A stretch of 64,000 nucleotides of DNA from Natranaeroarchaeum aerophilus (GTDB taxonomy: Archaea; Halobacteriota; Halobacteria; Halobacteriales; Natronoarchaeaceae): the NCBI RefSeq assembly GCF_023638055.1, contig NZ_JAKRVY010000001.1:186001-250000 (forward strand). The letters are read 5' to 3'. The notes beneath the pieces were generated by a model that did not search any database, had not been told where the DNA came from, and saw only the letters and a list, made by a program, of their open reading frames with translations. Of this stretch, positions 15,164 to 24,734 are shown in pieces. Position 1 is the stretch's first letter, and each line of letters begins with the position of its first letter. The translations under genes and the position numbers were made by a program.

Positions 15164-16048
15164 ATGGGGCGTTATCGTTCACACCAGTCGGTAAAGCGTG
15201 CGTCCGAACTCGTACGTGCCACTGCTCCATGGGTATTCCCACTTCTGTATCTTGGCTGGGCGTACCTGTTTTGGCTGCCGGTAATTACGTCGGAAGCCTC
15301 GGTCTGGTCGTACCCGAACGTGGTTCTGTTACTGATTGGCGGGGTAAGTCCGCTGCTGGCCGGACTCGTACTGTTGTGGATGAACCACGGACGAGCCGGG
15401 TTCGCCGATCTCCGTCGGCGATTGCTCGAAGTCGGTCGAATCAGTGGCCGATGGTGGCTGGTCATCGTGCTGTTCTACCCGCTGTTCAATCTCGGTACGG
15501 CTGCTGTTGCGCTCGTTACCGGGTTCACTGCCGAACCATTGGCGTTCATCGGCTCTGACCGACTGTTTGACCCCGGAGCGCTGTTTTTCTTGCTTGCGGT
15601 CGCCGTCCTCTTCCCCGCAATCGAAGAGATCGGTCTCCGTGGCTACTGGTTCGATCAGCTCCAGGCACGCTGGAGCGCACTCGTGAGCAGTTTGATTTTG
15701 GGGGCTGTGTGGGCGCTGTGGCACGTTCCACTTTTTTACATGTCCGGCTACTACGAGGGGACGACGTTCCAGCCCGAACTGTGGTGGTTTCTACCGAGCA
15801 TCGTTCTGACTGCGATCATCGGGACGTGGGTCTACAACAATACTGGTCGGAGCGTCCTCGCAGTCATCGTGTTTCACTTCTTCGGAAACTTCACCGGCGA
15901 GACGATGGGATTTGCTGCCGAACTGTATCCGTACGTCCACATGGGGACTGTGATTGTCGCGTTCGCGCTCGTGATCCGGTTCGGGCCGAGTTCGCTACGA
16001 GGCCGGGATACTCCGCGACCGTTACCAGATTGGAGAACTGACAGCTAA
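15164..16048 (+). CDS. CPBP-family intramembrane metalloprotease
   Basis: The 294-residue polytopic protein carries the three CPBP (CAAX protease/ABI) motifs: [14 protein letters not shown] (EExxxR), ALWHVPLF (FxxxH-like) and HFFGN (HxxxN/D). These residues form the metal site inside the membrane. Members process prenylated proteins or self-immunity peptides; the substrate here is unknown. A TTG at 15059 would add a poor 35-residue N-terminus, so I take the ATG at 15164. Confidence 0.8.
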   Translation: MGRYRSHQSVKRASELVRATAPWVFPLLYLGWAYLFWLPVITSEASVWSYPNVVLLLIGGVSPLLAGLVLLWMNHGRAGFADLRRRLLEVGRISGRWWLVIVLFYPLFNLGTAAVALVTGFTAEPLAFIGSDRLFDPGALFFLLAVAVLFPAIEEIGLRGYWFDQLQARWSALVSSLILGAVWALWHVPLFYMSGYYEGTTFQPELWWFLPSIVLTAIIGTWVYNNTGRSVLAVIVFHFFGNFTGETMGFAAELYPYVHMGTVIVAFALVIRFGPSSLRGRDTPRPLPDWRTDS

Positions 16049-16090
16049 GCTCCGTGACCGATACGCACGCTCTATTTGACAGGAGCGACT

Positions 16091-17578
16091 TCACTCGTCG
16101 ATCATTCTCGGGAATACTGCCATCAGGAACAGGAGTATTGCAACGAAAGAAAGCGAACCACCGAGCAAGTGAGCAAGTCCCGGCAAGAACAGGTCAGCCA
16201 CTGGATATGCCAGTCCCCACCAGAAGACGAGTAAGACAACCGCTACGCTTGCAACGACACCTCGTTTCAAACGAGAATGCTCTGCAACGGGGGCGAATGT
16301 TCTTGGCCCATTCCGAACCTCGCGGCCGAGAAGCCATGCTAGCCCTGCCCCAGCGATTCCGAGAACGCCTACCCCTATTCGACCGGCAGTTTCTACCCGG
16401 GAATATGTGCGAGCGAGCGAGATTGTCGCAAGTCCGCGACTATCGGTCCATTCTTTGAGTATGGCAGCGATCAATCGGAGGCTTCGCTCGCTGTTGGTGA
16501 GAATCACGATCCCGTCGCCGGTCCCCGGGACGCTGTGATACCAAGTCCACGTCCCGGTTCCCTGCCCTCCATGTGAGACTGCTCGATACCCATCTGGAAG
16601 GGTCTCGACGAGGTGACCAAGCCCGTACGCATCTGACGCGTACCGGTAAAACCCGGTCGTCTCCACTTCCTTCGAGTGCAGTTGCGTAACACGCTCGGGA
16701 CGCAGCACGTCCCTGCCGGGTTCTCGTCCGTCGGCTGCTGGCATCCCTGCTGCAACGAAGGTAGCAATGTCTTCCACGGTCGCATATAGCATTCCGTGGG
16801 CCAGCGGTGCTTCACGATACGGCTCGACTGCCTCACCGGATCGCTCGTGGCTGGTCGCAAGCCCAGACTGCAGGGCTTCATCCAGATCGAACGTCGCTGT
16901 GTCCATTCCGAGCGGCTCGAACACGGTGGTTTCCATGTACTGTGCGTAATCTTGTCCGGTAACCTCCTCGATGAGCAGTTCGAGCAGTGCGTATCCGGGA
17001 TTCGAATACCGGAACGTCGTGCCAGGAGAGTCCGCCGGTCGTGCTGGCGGCGTCCCTGCGTTCCCGCAGATGGCTTCCTCAAGCGAGGGGACCGGCGACA
17101 CGGCCGAATAGTTCGTGTATACGCCTTCTGGAAGACCTGCAGTGTGACTGAGGAGCCGTCGGACGGTCACCTCGTCCCACGCCTCCGAGTCGGGGAGTTG
17201 TGCTGCCGGAATATACTCGCTGACCGCCGTATCGAGACCGATTTCTCCCCGCTCGACGAGGGCCATTACACCCCACGCAGTGATCGATTTCGTGATCGAC
17301 TGTGGTCGGCAGAGGGTGTCCTGGGTCATCGGGCGGTTCGTCTCCCGATCAGTGTCGCCGTATGCGTTGGCCCACGATACTTCACCATCGGTGATGACTG
17401 CAACGGCGACACCGGGAACGTCGTATCGGTTGAGCAATGTCGGGACGCGGTCGTCCAGAACGGATGCAAGGTCTTCGTCGTCACCAGTAGTTCGCTCCGA
17501 GAGAAGGGAAATACCAGTAATTCCCGTAACCGCGGCGGTAGAAGACCGACGGAGATAGTCGCGGCGTGAGTACCCCAT
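16091..17578 (-). CDS. Tat-exported beta-lactamase-fold serine hydrolase with C-terminal membrane helices
   Basis: The 495-residue protein starts with a twin-arginine signal (YSRRDYLRRSSTAAVTG). The class C beta-lactamase/PBP4* motifs follow: SITK with the nucleophile Ser, YSN in FRYSNPGYALL, and HGGQGTG. The last ~120 residues hold three or four hydrophobic segments (IGVGVLGIAGAGLAWLLG, VVASVAVVLLVFWWGLAYPV, LSFVAILLFLMAVFP), so the catalytic domain faces outside and is membrane-anchored. Haloarchaea have no peptidoglycan, so the substrate is more likely an ester or D-amino-acid-type peptide. Confidence 0.85.
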   Translation of the reverse strand: MGYSRRDYLRRSSTAAVTGITGISLLSERTTGDDEDLASVLDDRVPTLLNRYDVPGVAVAVITDGEVSWANAYGDTDRETNRPMTQDTLCRPQSITKSITAWGVMALVERGEIGLDTAVSEYIPAAQLPDSEAWDEVTVRRLLSHTAGLPEGVYTNYSAVSPVPSLEEAICGNAGTPPARPADSPGTTFRYSNPGYALLELLIEEVTGQDYAQYMETTVFEPLGMDTATFDLDEALQSGLATSHERSGEAVEPYREAPLAHGMLYATVEDIATFVAAGMPAADGREPGRDVLRPERVTQLHSKEVETTGFYRYASDAYGLGHLVETLPDGYRAVSHGGQGTGTWTWYHSVPGTGDGIVILTNSERSLRLIAAILKEWTDSRGLATISLARTYSRVETAGRIGVGVLGIAGAGLAWLLGREVRNGPRTFAPVAEHSRLKRGVVASVAVVLLVFWWGLAYPVADLFLPGLAHLLGGSLSFVAILLFLMAVFPRMIDE

Positions 17579-17944
17579 GTGGTTCGGTTGGTATGAGAGA
17601 GAATAATTATGTCTTTGATTCTCAAGCTGTCGAAATGCTGCATACGCGCCCTAAGTCTTGTACGATGCTTTTGACAAGTATTTGGTGACAGACACATCCT
17701 GGCAATCGCCACTACTTGTTTTGTGCCAACAATCGACGGATCCACGAAAAGTATTCCGCGGGCCTTGCTTGCCAAACTCGCTACTGTCAGAAGTCGATAA
17801 CATATCCCACCCGATCGCGCCGCTGCGCGCGACGAGTGAGACCTCACAGTCAGGCTCTATCGCGTTATGTCCGGGATAATAACCGGTTCATTGCGCGTGT
17901 CAGAGACCGGATAGTCCAGCCCGCTACGAAGTGTAGAATAGCAT
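17579..17944. other. Intergenic region, nothing recognised
   Basis: Divergent promoter region of 366 bp between the serine hydrolase and a membrane protein gene. I see no gene, repeat or RNA. It must hold promoters for both sides but no clear TATA pair stands out. Confidence 0.4.
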
Positions 17945-18550
17945 ATGTATTTTCTTCTGCGGAAAAATAAGCACGTCCCATCCCTAGCAGACGCTGTGAC
18001 GAACAACACGTACAGCGATGTCAGATCGGAGATGCGGCTCGCGTTCCACATGTCGATCAGGTCGAAGATGATACTCACCGTCGGCACGCTCTTACTTTCG
18101 ACGCTGGCCGCACCGGCAGTCCACTTCCGGCGTGACTACATCAGACAGATCGAGGGGACGGGGATCTTCGCCGAGTCTATGAGCATGACTGCAGGCATCG
18201 CACTCCTGTTAGGAAACGTGAGTTCCTTCGTCGTTGGTCTCTATACGCTAAAGTGGGTCCGAGACCGTGAGAAGGCGTCTTCGTTGACGAAAGCGGAGAT
18301 ACGGAAGAAGCTCCGTATCGAGGATGTGTTCATGTATTTTCAGTTTTTTGGGACGCTGTTGGTCCTGGTACCGCTTGTCCCGCTTGTACTCGGAGGACTC
18401 TTCCCCGATATCATCGAGCCGATGTACAATGCCGGTATTACGGTGTACAACCCCTTCGATCTGGTCTTGCTCGACATCCGGTACATCGCCCTCGTCACCG
18501 GCGGCGGGTTCGGGCTGCTGCTGGGCGTGATGTGGTGGATCGTAAAATAA
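17945..18550 (+). CDS. Membrane protein, unknown
   Basis: A protein of up to 201 residues with about four transmembrane segments (MILTVGTLLLSTLAAPAV, MTAGIALLLGNVSSFVVGLY, FFGTLLVLVPLVPLVLGGLF, YIALVTGGGFGLLLGVMWW) and a short charged loop between the second and third. The start is uncertain: ATG at 17945, or ATG at 18050 (MSIRSKMILTVG), which begins directly at the first helix and seems more natural. No family recognised. Confidence 0.55.
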   Translation: MYFLLRKNKHVPSLADAVTNNTYSDVRSEMRLAFHMSIRSKMILTVGTLLLSTLAAPAVHFRRDYIRQIEGTGIFAESMSMTAGIALLLGNVSSFVVGLYTLKWVRDREKASSLTKAEIRKKLRIEDVFMYFQFFGTLLVLVPLVPLVLGGLFPDIIEPMYNAGITVYNPFDLVLLDIRYIALVTGGGFGLLLGVMWWIVK

Positions 18551-18652
18551 GAAACCACCGAGAAGGTAGATAACCGGCCGTATCGTGTCGACCAATACGG
18601 CCAAGCTATCCACTGTAAGGTATTTCTGATAGAGTGTGGCACAATGTATTGT

Positions 18653-19198
18653 ATGTCACAGAACTCTGAGCGCCACGATGACCACCCCGACGGGAAAAGC
18701 TGCTCGAGTCGTCGCGTGAAAGCTGACCCGGAGCGTCGCCGCCTGTTGGTCGCAATGGGAGGAGTCGGTACGGTGGCGATCTCGGGTTGTCTCGATATGT
18801 TCGACGACGAGGACGACCCTGAAGAGGAGCCTGAGGCAGAAGACGACCCTGACGAGGAAGACGATCCGGAGGAGGAAACAGAGGACGACCCTGAGGAGGA
18901 AGCGCAGGTGTACGAAGTCGAGTTCCTGGAGTTCGACGAGACGATCGAGGTCGACGAAGACGAGGCACTGCTGTACGCCGGGCTGGACCAGGGATGGGAT
19001 CTACAATACGCCTGTGAAGTCGGGACCTGCGGTCAGTGCACAGCCCGGTACGACGGCGATGCAAACGAGGTTATCAGCCACGATGGCAACGAGTTCCTCG
19101 AAGAAGAACAGATCGAGGACGGCTGGTTGCTCACGTGTGTCGCTTTCCCAGAAGACGACTTTGCAATCGAAACGAACGTTCAGCCCGAGGAAGAGTGA
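18653..19198 (+). CDS. Exported lipoprotein carrying a plant-type [2Fe-2S] ferredoxin domain
   Basis: After a twin-arginine lipoprotein signal (ERRRLLVAMGGVGTVAISGC, lipobox ISGC) comes an extremely acidic linker of repeated EEDDPEEE units. Then follows a plant-type ferredoxin domain (about residues 90-180) with ligands CEVGTCGQC and the distal LTC. The predicted location is the outer face of the membrane, where it could shuttle one electron to or from an extracellular redox partner. Haloarchaeal ferredoxins of this fold are usually cytoplasmic. The ATG at 18653 is chosen; one at 18644 is three codons upstream. Confidence 0.8.
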   Translation: MSQNSERHDDHPDGKSCSSRRVKADPERRRLLVAMGGVGTVAISGCLDMFDDEDDPEEEPEAEDDPDEEDDPEEETEDDPEEEAQVYEVEFLEFDETIEVDEDEALLYAGLDQGWDLQYACEVGTCGQCTARYDGDANEVISHDGNEFLEEEQIEDGWLLTCVAFPEDDFAIETNVQPEEE

Positions 19199-19343
19199 GG
19201 GTCTCTACGAGGATTGTGTGGAGTTGAAGAAAATGTGACATTCTGGATTCGAACTGACTGCAGACTCGCTACCACTCGTCTGCCGGAGTTCAAATCCACT
19301 CGATGACGATTCTGTGGCTCACAGGTACGTTCGCAACAAGAAT

Positions 19344-19415
19344 AGTCCATCCTGGATTCGAACCAGGGTCGAAGCCCCCAGAAGGCTTCAGGATTGGCCG
19401 CTACCCCAATGGACT
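19344..19415 (-). tRNA. tRNA-Gln (anticodon CTG)
   Basis: On the minus strand the segment folds into a full cloverleaf: 7-bp acceptor stem (agtccat/atggact), an anticodon arm aagcc-ttctggg-ggctt giving anticodon CTG, and a T arm cctgg-ttcgaat-ccagg. No CCA is encoded and no intron is present. It reads CAG codons. Confidence 0.92.
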
Positions 19416-19548
19416 GCGTCCAACCGTCAGTACTTGGCAGCGGAACATAAGGGTTGCGTGATGTGCTTCGTGTGGTTATGCGTCACACAGAGCGTCAGGA
19501 CGGCTCGACACCGACACCGCTTTTTTGTTCCACGTCGGAGCACGAGAC

Positions 19549-20121
19549 ATGTACGTCGGACGCTTCGTCGTCGTCGGCCCATCGGTGGGCGCGTATCGAG
19601 TATCGTCGCGGTCGTTCCCGAACCGAAAGATCGTCGAGCGCGATGGAGCGTTGACCGTCGTGCCGACCGAAGACGCGGCGGAGACCGACAACCCCTACGT
19701 ATCCTACAACTGCGTTCGAACGGCGGGCGAGTCCGTCGTGCTCGGCAACGGTTCGCACGTCGACCCGATCACGGAAAAGCTCGAACTGGGCTATCCCACA
19801 CGGGACGCGCTCGCGGAAAGCCTGCTCGCGCTGGATTACGAGAAGGACGACTACGACACCCCACGGATCGCGGGCGTGATCGGTGAGGACGCCTACATCG
19901 GCACCGTTCGGAAGGATGCCCTGCTGGTCGAGCAGGTCGAGGAGCCAACCCTTGTAGCGACCTACGAGAAGGATTCGCCGGAAGCGTTCGAATTCGACGC
20001 CGAAACGGCAGCGGACGCGGCGACCGAGGCGTACGATCTGGAGCTCGAACACGCCGTCTGTGCGGCTGGCATCGAGCGCGGGGAGGACGGCATCTCGCTG
20101 GCGATCGAAAACGGCGAGTAA
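19549..20121 (+). CDS. purO: Archaeal IMP cyclohydrolase
   Basis: The 190-residue product matches the archaeal-type cyclohydrolase PurO: start [20 protein letters not shown], then [20 protein letters not shown] and the late [12 protein letters not shown] block. It closes the purine ring by converting FAICAR to IMP, the last step of de novo IMP synthesis, in place of the bacterial PurH domain. The ATG at 19549 is preferred over 19525 because the protein family starts at MYVGR. The length is normal. Downstream, a phosphoesterase gene follows 47 bases later on the same strand. Confidence 0.9.
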   Translation: MYVGRFVVVGPSVGAYRVSSRSFPNRKIVERDGALTVVPTEDAAETDNPYVSYNCVRTAGESVVLGNGSHVDPITEKLELGYPTRDALAESLLALDYEKDDYDTPRIAGVIGEDAYIGTVRKDALLVEQVEEPTLVATYEKDSPEAFEFDAETAADAATEAYDLELEHAVCAAGIERGEDGISLAIENGE

Positions 20122-20168
20122 GCGATCGCGGCCGAATTCTGAAGGCCCCACGACTCGTAGCGGTGGGT

Positions 20169-20828
20169 ATGAACGTCGGCGTCATCTCTGACGTACACGG
20201 AAACAAGGTCGCGCTCGACGCCGTGATCGAGGATATGCCGCCGGTCGATGCGCTGGTCTGTGCGGGCGACGTCGTCGGCTACAACCCCTGGCCCGCCGAG
20301 TGCGTCGACGAGCTACGGGACCGAGACGTGCCGACGGTGATGGGAAACCACGACCGAGCAGTTGCAAGCGGGTCGACGTTCCGGTTCAACAACATGGCTG
20401 CGGCGGGTGTCGAGTACGCACAGGCGGAGCTCAGCGATGACCAATTCGAGTGGCTCGAATCGCTCCCGGACGACCGCGTCGAACTGGACGGGACCGTGAA
20501 ACTCGTCCACGGGCATCCCGACGATCCGGATCGGTACACGTATCCCGACGAGTTCAGTGCACGGATGCTGGAGGGCGAGGACGTACTGGTGATGGGCCAC
20601 ACTCACGTTCAGCACTGCGAGCGGTACGGCGAAGGCATCGTCCTGAATCCCGGAAGCGTCGGCCAGCCCCGTGACGGCGATCCGCGAGCAGCCTACGCAG
20701 TGGTCGATCTCGACGGGATGGACGTTGACCTCCATCGGGTCGAGTACGAGATCGACGCCGTGATTGAGGCCGTTGAAGCAGCGGGGCTCCCCGAACGGAT
20801 CGGACAGCGATTAAAAAAGGGTCAGTAG
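20169..20828 (+). CDS. YfcE/MJ0936-type metallophosphoesterase
   Basis: The 219-residue calcineurin-like phosphoesterase shows all metal-binding motifs: ISDVHGN (motif I), CAGDVVGYNPWP (motif II), MGNHD (motif III), VHGHPDD and GHTHVQ (motifs IV-V), and NPGSVGQPRDGDPRAAY. Family members hydrolyse phosphodiesters with Mn or Ni; the natural substrate is unknown. The ATG at 20169 starts right at the first strand; 20163 is two codons upstream. It ends one base before the stop of the convergent aspartate kinase gene. Confidence 0.85.
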   Translation: MNVGVISDVHGNKVALDAVIEDMPPVDALVCAGDVVGYNPWPAECVDELRDRDVPTVMGNHDRAVASGSTFRFNNMAAAGVEYAQAELSDDQFEWLESLPDDRVELDGTVKLVHGHPDDPDRYTYPDEFSARMLEGEDVLVMGHTHVQHCERYGEGIVLNPGSVGQPRDGDPRAAYAVVDLDGMDVDLHRVEYEIDAVIEAVEAAGLPERIGQRLKKGQ

Positions 20829-20829
20829 C

Positions 20830-22008
20830 TCAGAACCGTTTTTGCATGATTTCGAGTGCAGTCTCCCGATCCGACCAGTCGACGAAGACGGCGATGCTCG
20901 TCGCGCTCGTGATCACGTCGAGGATGTTGATCCCTTCCGCGGCGAGCGGTTCGATAATCTCCGAAAGGACGCCGGGCTGGTTGGGGAGCTGACCACCGGT
21001 GACCCGGATCACCGCGATGCCGTCGTCGACCGTAATGCTCGACAGTGGCTCCTGGTCGACCACTTCACGGTGGAGGACGGTTTCGGCGTCCTCGGCCTGT
21101 GATTCGTCGACGTAGAAGGTGATCGAGTCCATCCCTGAGGCGACGGCGTCGACGTTGATATCGCTCGCGCCGAGTGCGGTCGTGAGGTCCTGAAGCACGC
21201 CCGGGCTGTTCCGGATCGCGCGACCCGCGACGGTCATGCAGGCGAGCGGTTCGTCACGCATATCGACGAGGCTGCGGAACTGGCCTTCGACCTGCGTCCC
21301 CCCGGTAAGCAGATCACCGTGCTGGTAGTGGACGACGCGGACGCCCATGTTGCCTTCTTTGTACGCCAGGGCGCTCGGTGCAACGACTTCCGCCCCACGG
21401 AAGGAGAGGTTCCGGAGTTCGTCGACCGTGATCTCGCCGACGTTCCGGGCACCCTCGACGACGCGGGGATCGCCGGTCATGACGCCTTCGACGTCAGTGA
21501 CAATCACGACCTCGTCGGCGTCCATGTACTTGCCGAGCATAACGGCGGTCGTGTCACTCCCACCGCGGCCAAGTGTGGTCAGCGAGCCATCGGGTGCCTG
21601 CGCGAGAAAGCCGGTGATGACCGGGACGACGTTGCTGAGACTTCCAGCGACTTCCTGTGCGCGTTCGTGGGTTTTTTCGACATCGACCTCGCCGTCCTCG
21701 TCGGTCAGGACGGGCCACTCGTCACTGCCGGGCTCGAGGAAGACGGCGTCGACGCCCCGAGCGTTGAGTGCCGCCTTGAGCATTCGGACACTCGTGCGTT
21801 CGCCCATACTGACGATTTCGGCCCGGTCGACCGGTTCGGTCTCGAAAGAGATCTCCGAGAGCAGGTCATCAGTCGTGCTCCCCATCGCGCTGGCGACGAC
21901 CGCGATCTCGTGGCCCTGCTCGACGGCTTTTGCGATCGAGTCGGCGGCCCGGTCGATCCGTTCGCCACTCCCGAGACTCGTCCCCCCGAACTTCGCGACT
22001 ACTCGCAT
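20830..22008 (-). CDS. lysC: Aspartate kinase
   Basis: The 392-residue enzyme phosphorylates aspartate, opening the pathway to threonine, methionine and, where present, lysine. Visible features: MRVVAKFGGTSLGSG (nucleotide-binding start), SMGERTSV (substrate site), LGRGGSDTTAV (catalytic core), and two C-terminal ACT domains (NSPGVLQDLTTALG and QPGVLSEIIEPLA), which normally provide allosteric feedback control. The ATG at 22008 is chosen because KFGGTS must lie near the N-terminus; an upstream ATG at 22059 adds an unrelated 17-residue stretch. Confidence 0.93.
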   Translation of the reverse strand: MRVVAKFGGTSLGSGERIDRAADSIAKAVEQGHEIAVVASAMGSTTDDLLSEISFETEPVDRAEIVSMGERTSVRMLKAALNARGVDAVFLEPGSDEWPVLTDEDGEVDVEKTHERAQEVAGSLSNVVPVITGFLAQAPDGSLTTLGRGGSDTTAVMLGKYMDADEVVIVTDVEGVMTGDPRVVEGARNVGEITVDELRNLSFRGAEVVAPSALAYKEGNMGVRVVHYQHGDLLTGGTQVEGQFRSLVDMRDEPLACMTVAGRAIRNSPGVLQDLTTALGASDINVDAVASGMDSITFYVDESQAEDAETVLHREVVDQEPLSSITVDDGIAVIRVTGGQLPNQPGVLSEIIEPLAAEGINILDVITSATSIAVFVDWSDRETALEIMQKRF

Positions 22009-22293
22009 GCTACCACCTGAATACTCGTGTGACTGTGGGTCATGGGGGTGAGTAACCAAGGGGACCGGATAACTGTGTTCATTGCGATCCGACCCCGACA
22101 GTCGTTCGTGAACGGTTGGGCGGTTATTCGTGCCTCAGTCTTCTGGGCCGGCCCCGTCTGGATCGTCAGTTGAAGCGGAGCCGTTAGTTTTGGTGGATGA
22201 TGTCTCTCCGTTCATCTCTTCCACTGGCGAGAACGTAACTGTCGACACGAGTCGTCCCAAACTGTATATCCACGTGGGTCAATAGCATGCACC

Positions 22294-22719
22294 ATGGAGA
22301 TACGGGACGCAGTCGAAGCGGACGCCGATGAGATCGCGTCGATCGCGGACGCGCCGACCGACGTGATGCGGAATCTCGTCCACGACCGAACTGTCCGTGT
22401 CGCCGAACCTGACGGGACCGCAACCGACCCGAACGCCGATACGGATCGGTCAGACGGTGAACTACTCGGCTTCGTCAGTTTCGACGCCAGACGACAGACG
22501 GTACACGTCACCCAGCTAGACGGCACTGCCGAGGCGTGTCAGAAGCTGCTCGGAGAGCCGATTAGATTCGCTAAACGGGAGGGAATGGACGTCGAGCTGC
22601 TCGCTCCCGACTCCGAGCCAGCAGTAGCGACGGCCGCAGAAGAACTCGGGTTTGTCACGGCAGGTCGGGGGCCGACGTTCAACGGTACTGGAACGATACG
22701 ATACCGGCTCGAAGCGTGA
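22294..22719 (+). CDS. GNAT-like N-acetyltransferase
   Basis: A 141-residue acidic protein with the beginning MEIRDAVEADADEIASIAD, typical for the first strand and helix of GNAT enzymes, and the ELGFVTAGRGPTF ending typical for the last strands. The acetyl-CoA P-loop is poorly conserved (GTAEACQKLLGEP in its place), so activity is uncertain. Substrate unknown. It is monocistronic and divergent from lysC. Confidence 0.65.
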   Translation: MEIRDAVEADADEIASIADAPTDVMRNLVHDRTVRVAEPDGTATDPNADTDRSDGELLGFVSFDARRQTVHVTQLDGTAEACQKLLGEPIRFAKREGMDVELLAPDSEPAVATAAEELGFVTAGRGPTFNGTGTIRYRLEA

Positions 22720-22753
22720 ACACCAGTGGGCACGCAAGAATACACGATAACCG

Positions 22754-22939
22754 TCAATCAGCGGTCTGATCACTTCGCACGCCTGCACCGGCTGGCGATT
22801 CGTATTTTAGGTCCGCTGCGAGGTTCGGATGACAGTCAGTACAGACAAGCCGTACTTGCCGATGGGTCATCACGTCCGCCCGGACGCGATGTTCGAAGCG
22901 GTGTGGGACATCGTCACCGCAGTTCTCACAGGAGTCCAT
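22754..22939 (-). CDS. Small zinc-finger protein, 61 aa
   Basis: The product MDSCENCGDDVPHRFEHRV carries a CENC pair and a later CTDCH, enough to bind one zinc ion as a ribbon. Such very small ribbon proteins are frequent in haloarchaea and often act in regulation, but no role is known here. A TATA-like ctttatata on the minus strand at 22964-22972 lies 25-30 bases before the ATG, as in leaderless genes; this decides the start against the longer frame from 23014. Confidence 0.65.
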   Translation of the reverse strand: MDSCENCGDDVPHRFEHRVRADVMTHRQVRLVCTDCHPNLAADLKYESPAGAGVRSDQTAD

Positions 22940-23046
22940 GACAACTATACACACACTCCGAGAATATATAAAGTTTCTCTTTTCGGCCACGATTGCGATA
23001 CAGACATCCACCACATGCCGAAATAGTGTGAAAACCTACACAAAGA

Positions 23047-24660
23047 TCAGTAGAACTTCCGGATAGTGGTGTCGAGCGTGTCGAGATCGACGATCGGCGC
23101 GTACCCCGAATCGGGGTCGATGTTGACGCTCTTCTGGAAATCGGTCTGAGCCTGCCAACACCCGGAATTAATCGCGAGGACGTTTCGGTATTTGCCGTAG
23201 CCGAGTTTGTGGACGTGACCCGTATGGAAGATGTCGGGCACCTCGTCGATGACGAGATAATCCTTCTCTTCGGGCGCAAGTCGCATATGACCGCCGTACT
23301 GGGGCGCGACGTGACGTTTCTTCAGTAGATGGTACATCGGCTTTTCGGGCTCATCGTACGTAGCTTTCTCGTCTGGGAACTCGGCAATAATTTCGTCGAG
23401 CGAGACGCCATGGTACATGAGCACGGAGACCCCTTCGATGGTGACCATGGACGGATTGCTGGTGATCCGGGCATCGTGAGCGCTCATAATGTCGCGGAGT
23501 TCTTCATCGAAGCCGGGTTGCGGTTCGGCCAGACGAACGGCATCGTGGTTCCCGGGAATCATGATTATCTCGATATCGCCGGGGATCGATTTGAGGTGCT
23601 CCGCGAACGCCTCGTACTGATCGTAAATATCGACGATATCGAGTTCGTCGTCCTGATCGGGGTAGATACCGACTCCTTCGACCATGTCGCCCGCGATTAG
23701 CAGGTACTCGACGGATTCGGCCGCCTCGGTGTGGAGCCAGTTCGCGAATCGGTTCCACGCGTCTTCCATGAACTCCTGACTTCCGACGTGAACGTCGCTG
23801 ATGAGCGCCGCCTGGACGTGTCGGTCGGCAGTGGACGGCTCGAAGGTCCGCGGGACGTCGGGGAAATAAAGCGAGTCGACAAAGAGGATCCCCCCATCGT
23901 CCGCGAGGGTTCCCTCGACAGCGATTACCTCGTCTAGCAGTAGTTCGTCAACCAGGTCGGCGAACTCGCGATCTTTCATCACGAGACAGGGAAAGGTTCC
24001 CGAGGTGTCTTCGAGTTCGATCAGCCAGTGTCCGCTTGCCGTCGAGCGAATATCGTTGACCATACCGACAATAGCTGCGTCGCTGTTGCCGCCCATCGCT
24101 TCGAGTGTGTCGGTCGGACGATGGTTGACGCGACCACGGAGCTGGTCGCTCAGTCGCTCAAACCGATCACGGAACACGTCGACGAAGTCGTCGTACTCCC
24201 CGGTACCGGTACTCCGACCGGTCATATCGTTGGCGATCTCGACGGATCGGTGAGCGGAATCGCCGCGGTTTGCGCCGGCACCGCCGCCAAAGGCGGTCGA
24301 CGCGTCAGTCGCGGTAACCGTCTCGTCCCCGCTTGTAACCCCCTTTGTTTCAGGTGGAGTACCCCCATTGTCGGCTGGTCGTTCGGACCCAGTGGTTCCA
24401 GTTGAAACAGAGGGGTCGGTGTCGGGGTCGGTCGGGTCGCTGTCGGGTGATTGGCAGTCCTCGGCGATGACGTTCCGGACCTGCTCTGTGGTGACCGTCA
24501 ACGCGTCATCTGGCGTAGCCTCGACGACTGCTTGCAGCGTCCGTGCCGGATTATCCGCGGAGGCGATCAGCGTCACCGCTTCTCGATCGGCATTATAACC
24601 GTGACGAGCGAGTTCGCGAACGATTCTGGCGGGAGCTTCCAGCGGCACTACACGTAGCAT
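23047..24660 (-). CDS. polB: DNA polymerase D small subunit DP1 (exonuclease)
   Basis: This 537-residue subunit of the euryarchaeal replicative polymerase PolD provides the 3'-5' proofreading nuclease. After an N-terminal helical domain (1-75) comes a disordered acidic linker (about 75-160). An OB fold (about 205-280) and a calcineurin-like nuclease follow, with ISDVHVGSQEFMEDAWNRF, AGDMVEGVGIYPDQDD, IPGNHDAVR and a late GHVHKLG. It lies in the usual haloarchaeal order polB, sec11, orc1, origin. The linker-coding DNA contains two inverted ORB-like repeats. The sequence is full length and looks active. Confidence 0.92.
   Translation of the reverse strand: MLRVVPLEAPARIVRELARHGYNADREAVTLIASADNPARTLQAVVEATPDDALTVTTEQVRNVIAEDCQSPDSDPTDPDTDPSVSTGTTGSERPADNGGTPPETKGVTSGDETVTATDASTAFGGGAGANRGDSAHRSVEIANDMTGRSTGTGEYDDFVDVFRDRFERLSDQLRGRVNHRPTDTLEAMGGNSDAAIVGMVNDIRSTASGHWLIELEDTSGTFPCLVMKDREFADLVDELLLDEVIAVEGTLADDGGILFVDSLYFPDVPRTFEPSTADRHVQAALISDVHVGSQEFMEDAWNRFANWLHTEAAESVEYLLIAGDMVEGVGIYPDQDDELDIVDIYDQYEAFAEHLKSIPGDIEIIMIPGNHDAVRLAEPQPGFDEELRDIMSAHDARITSNPSMVTIEGVSVLMYHGVSLDEIIAEFPDEKATYDEPEKPMYHLLKKRHVAPQYGGHMRLAPEEKDYLVIDEVPDIFHTGHVHKLGYGKYRNVLAINSGCWQAQTDFQKSVNIDPDSGYAPIVDLDTLDTTIRKFY
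24338..24416. repeat. Inverted pair of ORB-like repeats inside polB
   Basis: 24338-24360 (complement actccacctgaaacaaaggg) and 24394-24416 (ggttccagttgaaacagagg) both follow the pattern tCCAnntGAAACnnAGGGGt seen in the five origin repeats at 27.3-28.1 kb. They face each other across 33 bp. They fall in the region coding for the disordered linker of DP1, where the protein sequence is free to vary. They could bind Orc1/Cdc6 about 3-4 kb from the main origin. Confidence 0.6.
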
Positions 24661-24734
24661 ACCCGTAGTCGGTCAAAAGCGTGCCGGACCGACGAACAGA
24701 AGGTTGATTTTCGGGGGCCGTATAGGGAGGGGCA

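Noticed and set aside
19232-19310. tRNA-like words ggattcgaactg and gagttcaaatcc next to tRNA-Gln
   Set aside because: No acceptor stem or anticodon arm can be built around them; at most decayed tRNA pieces.
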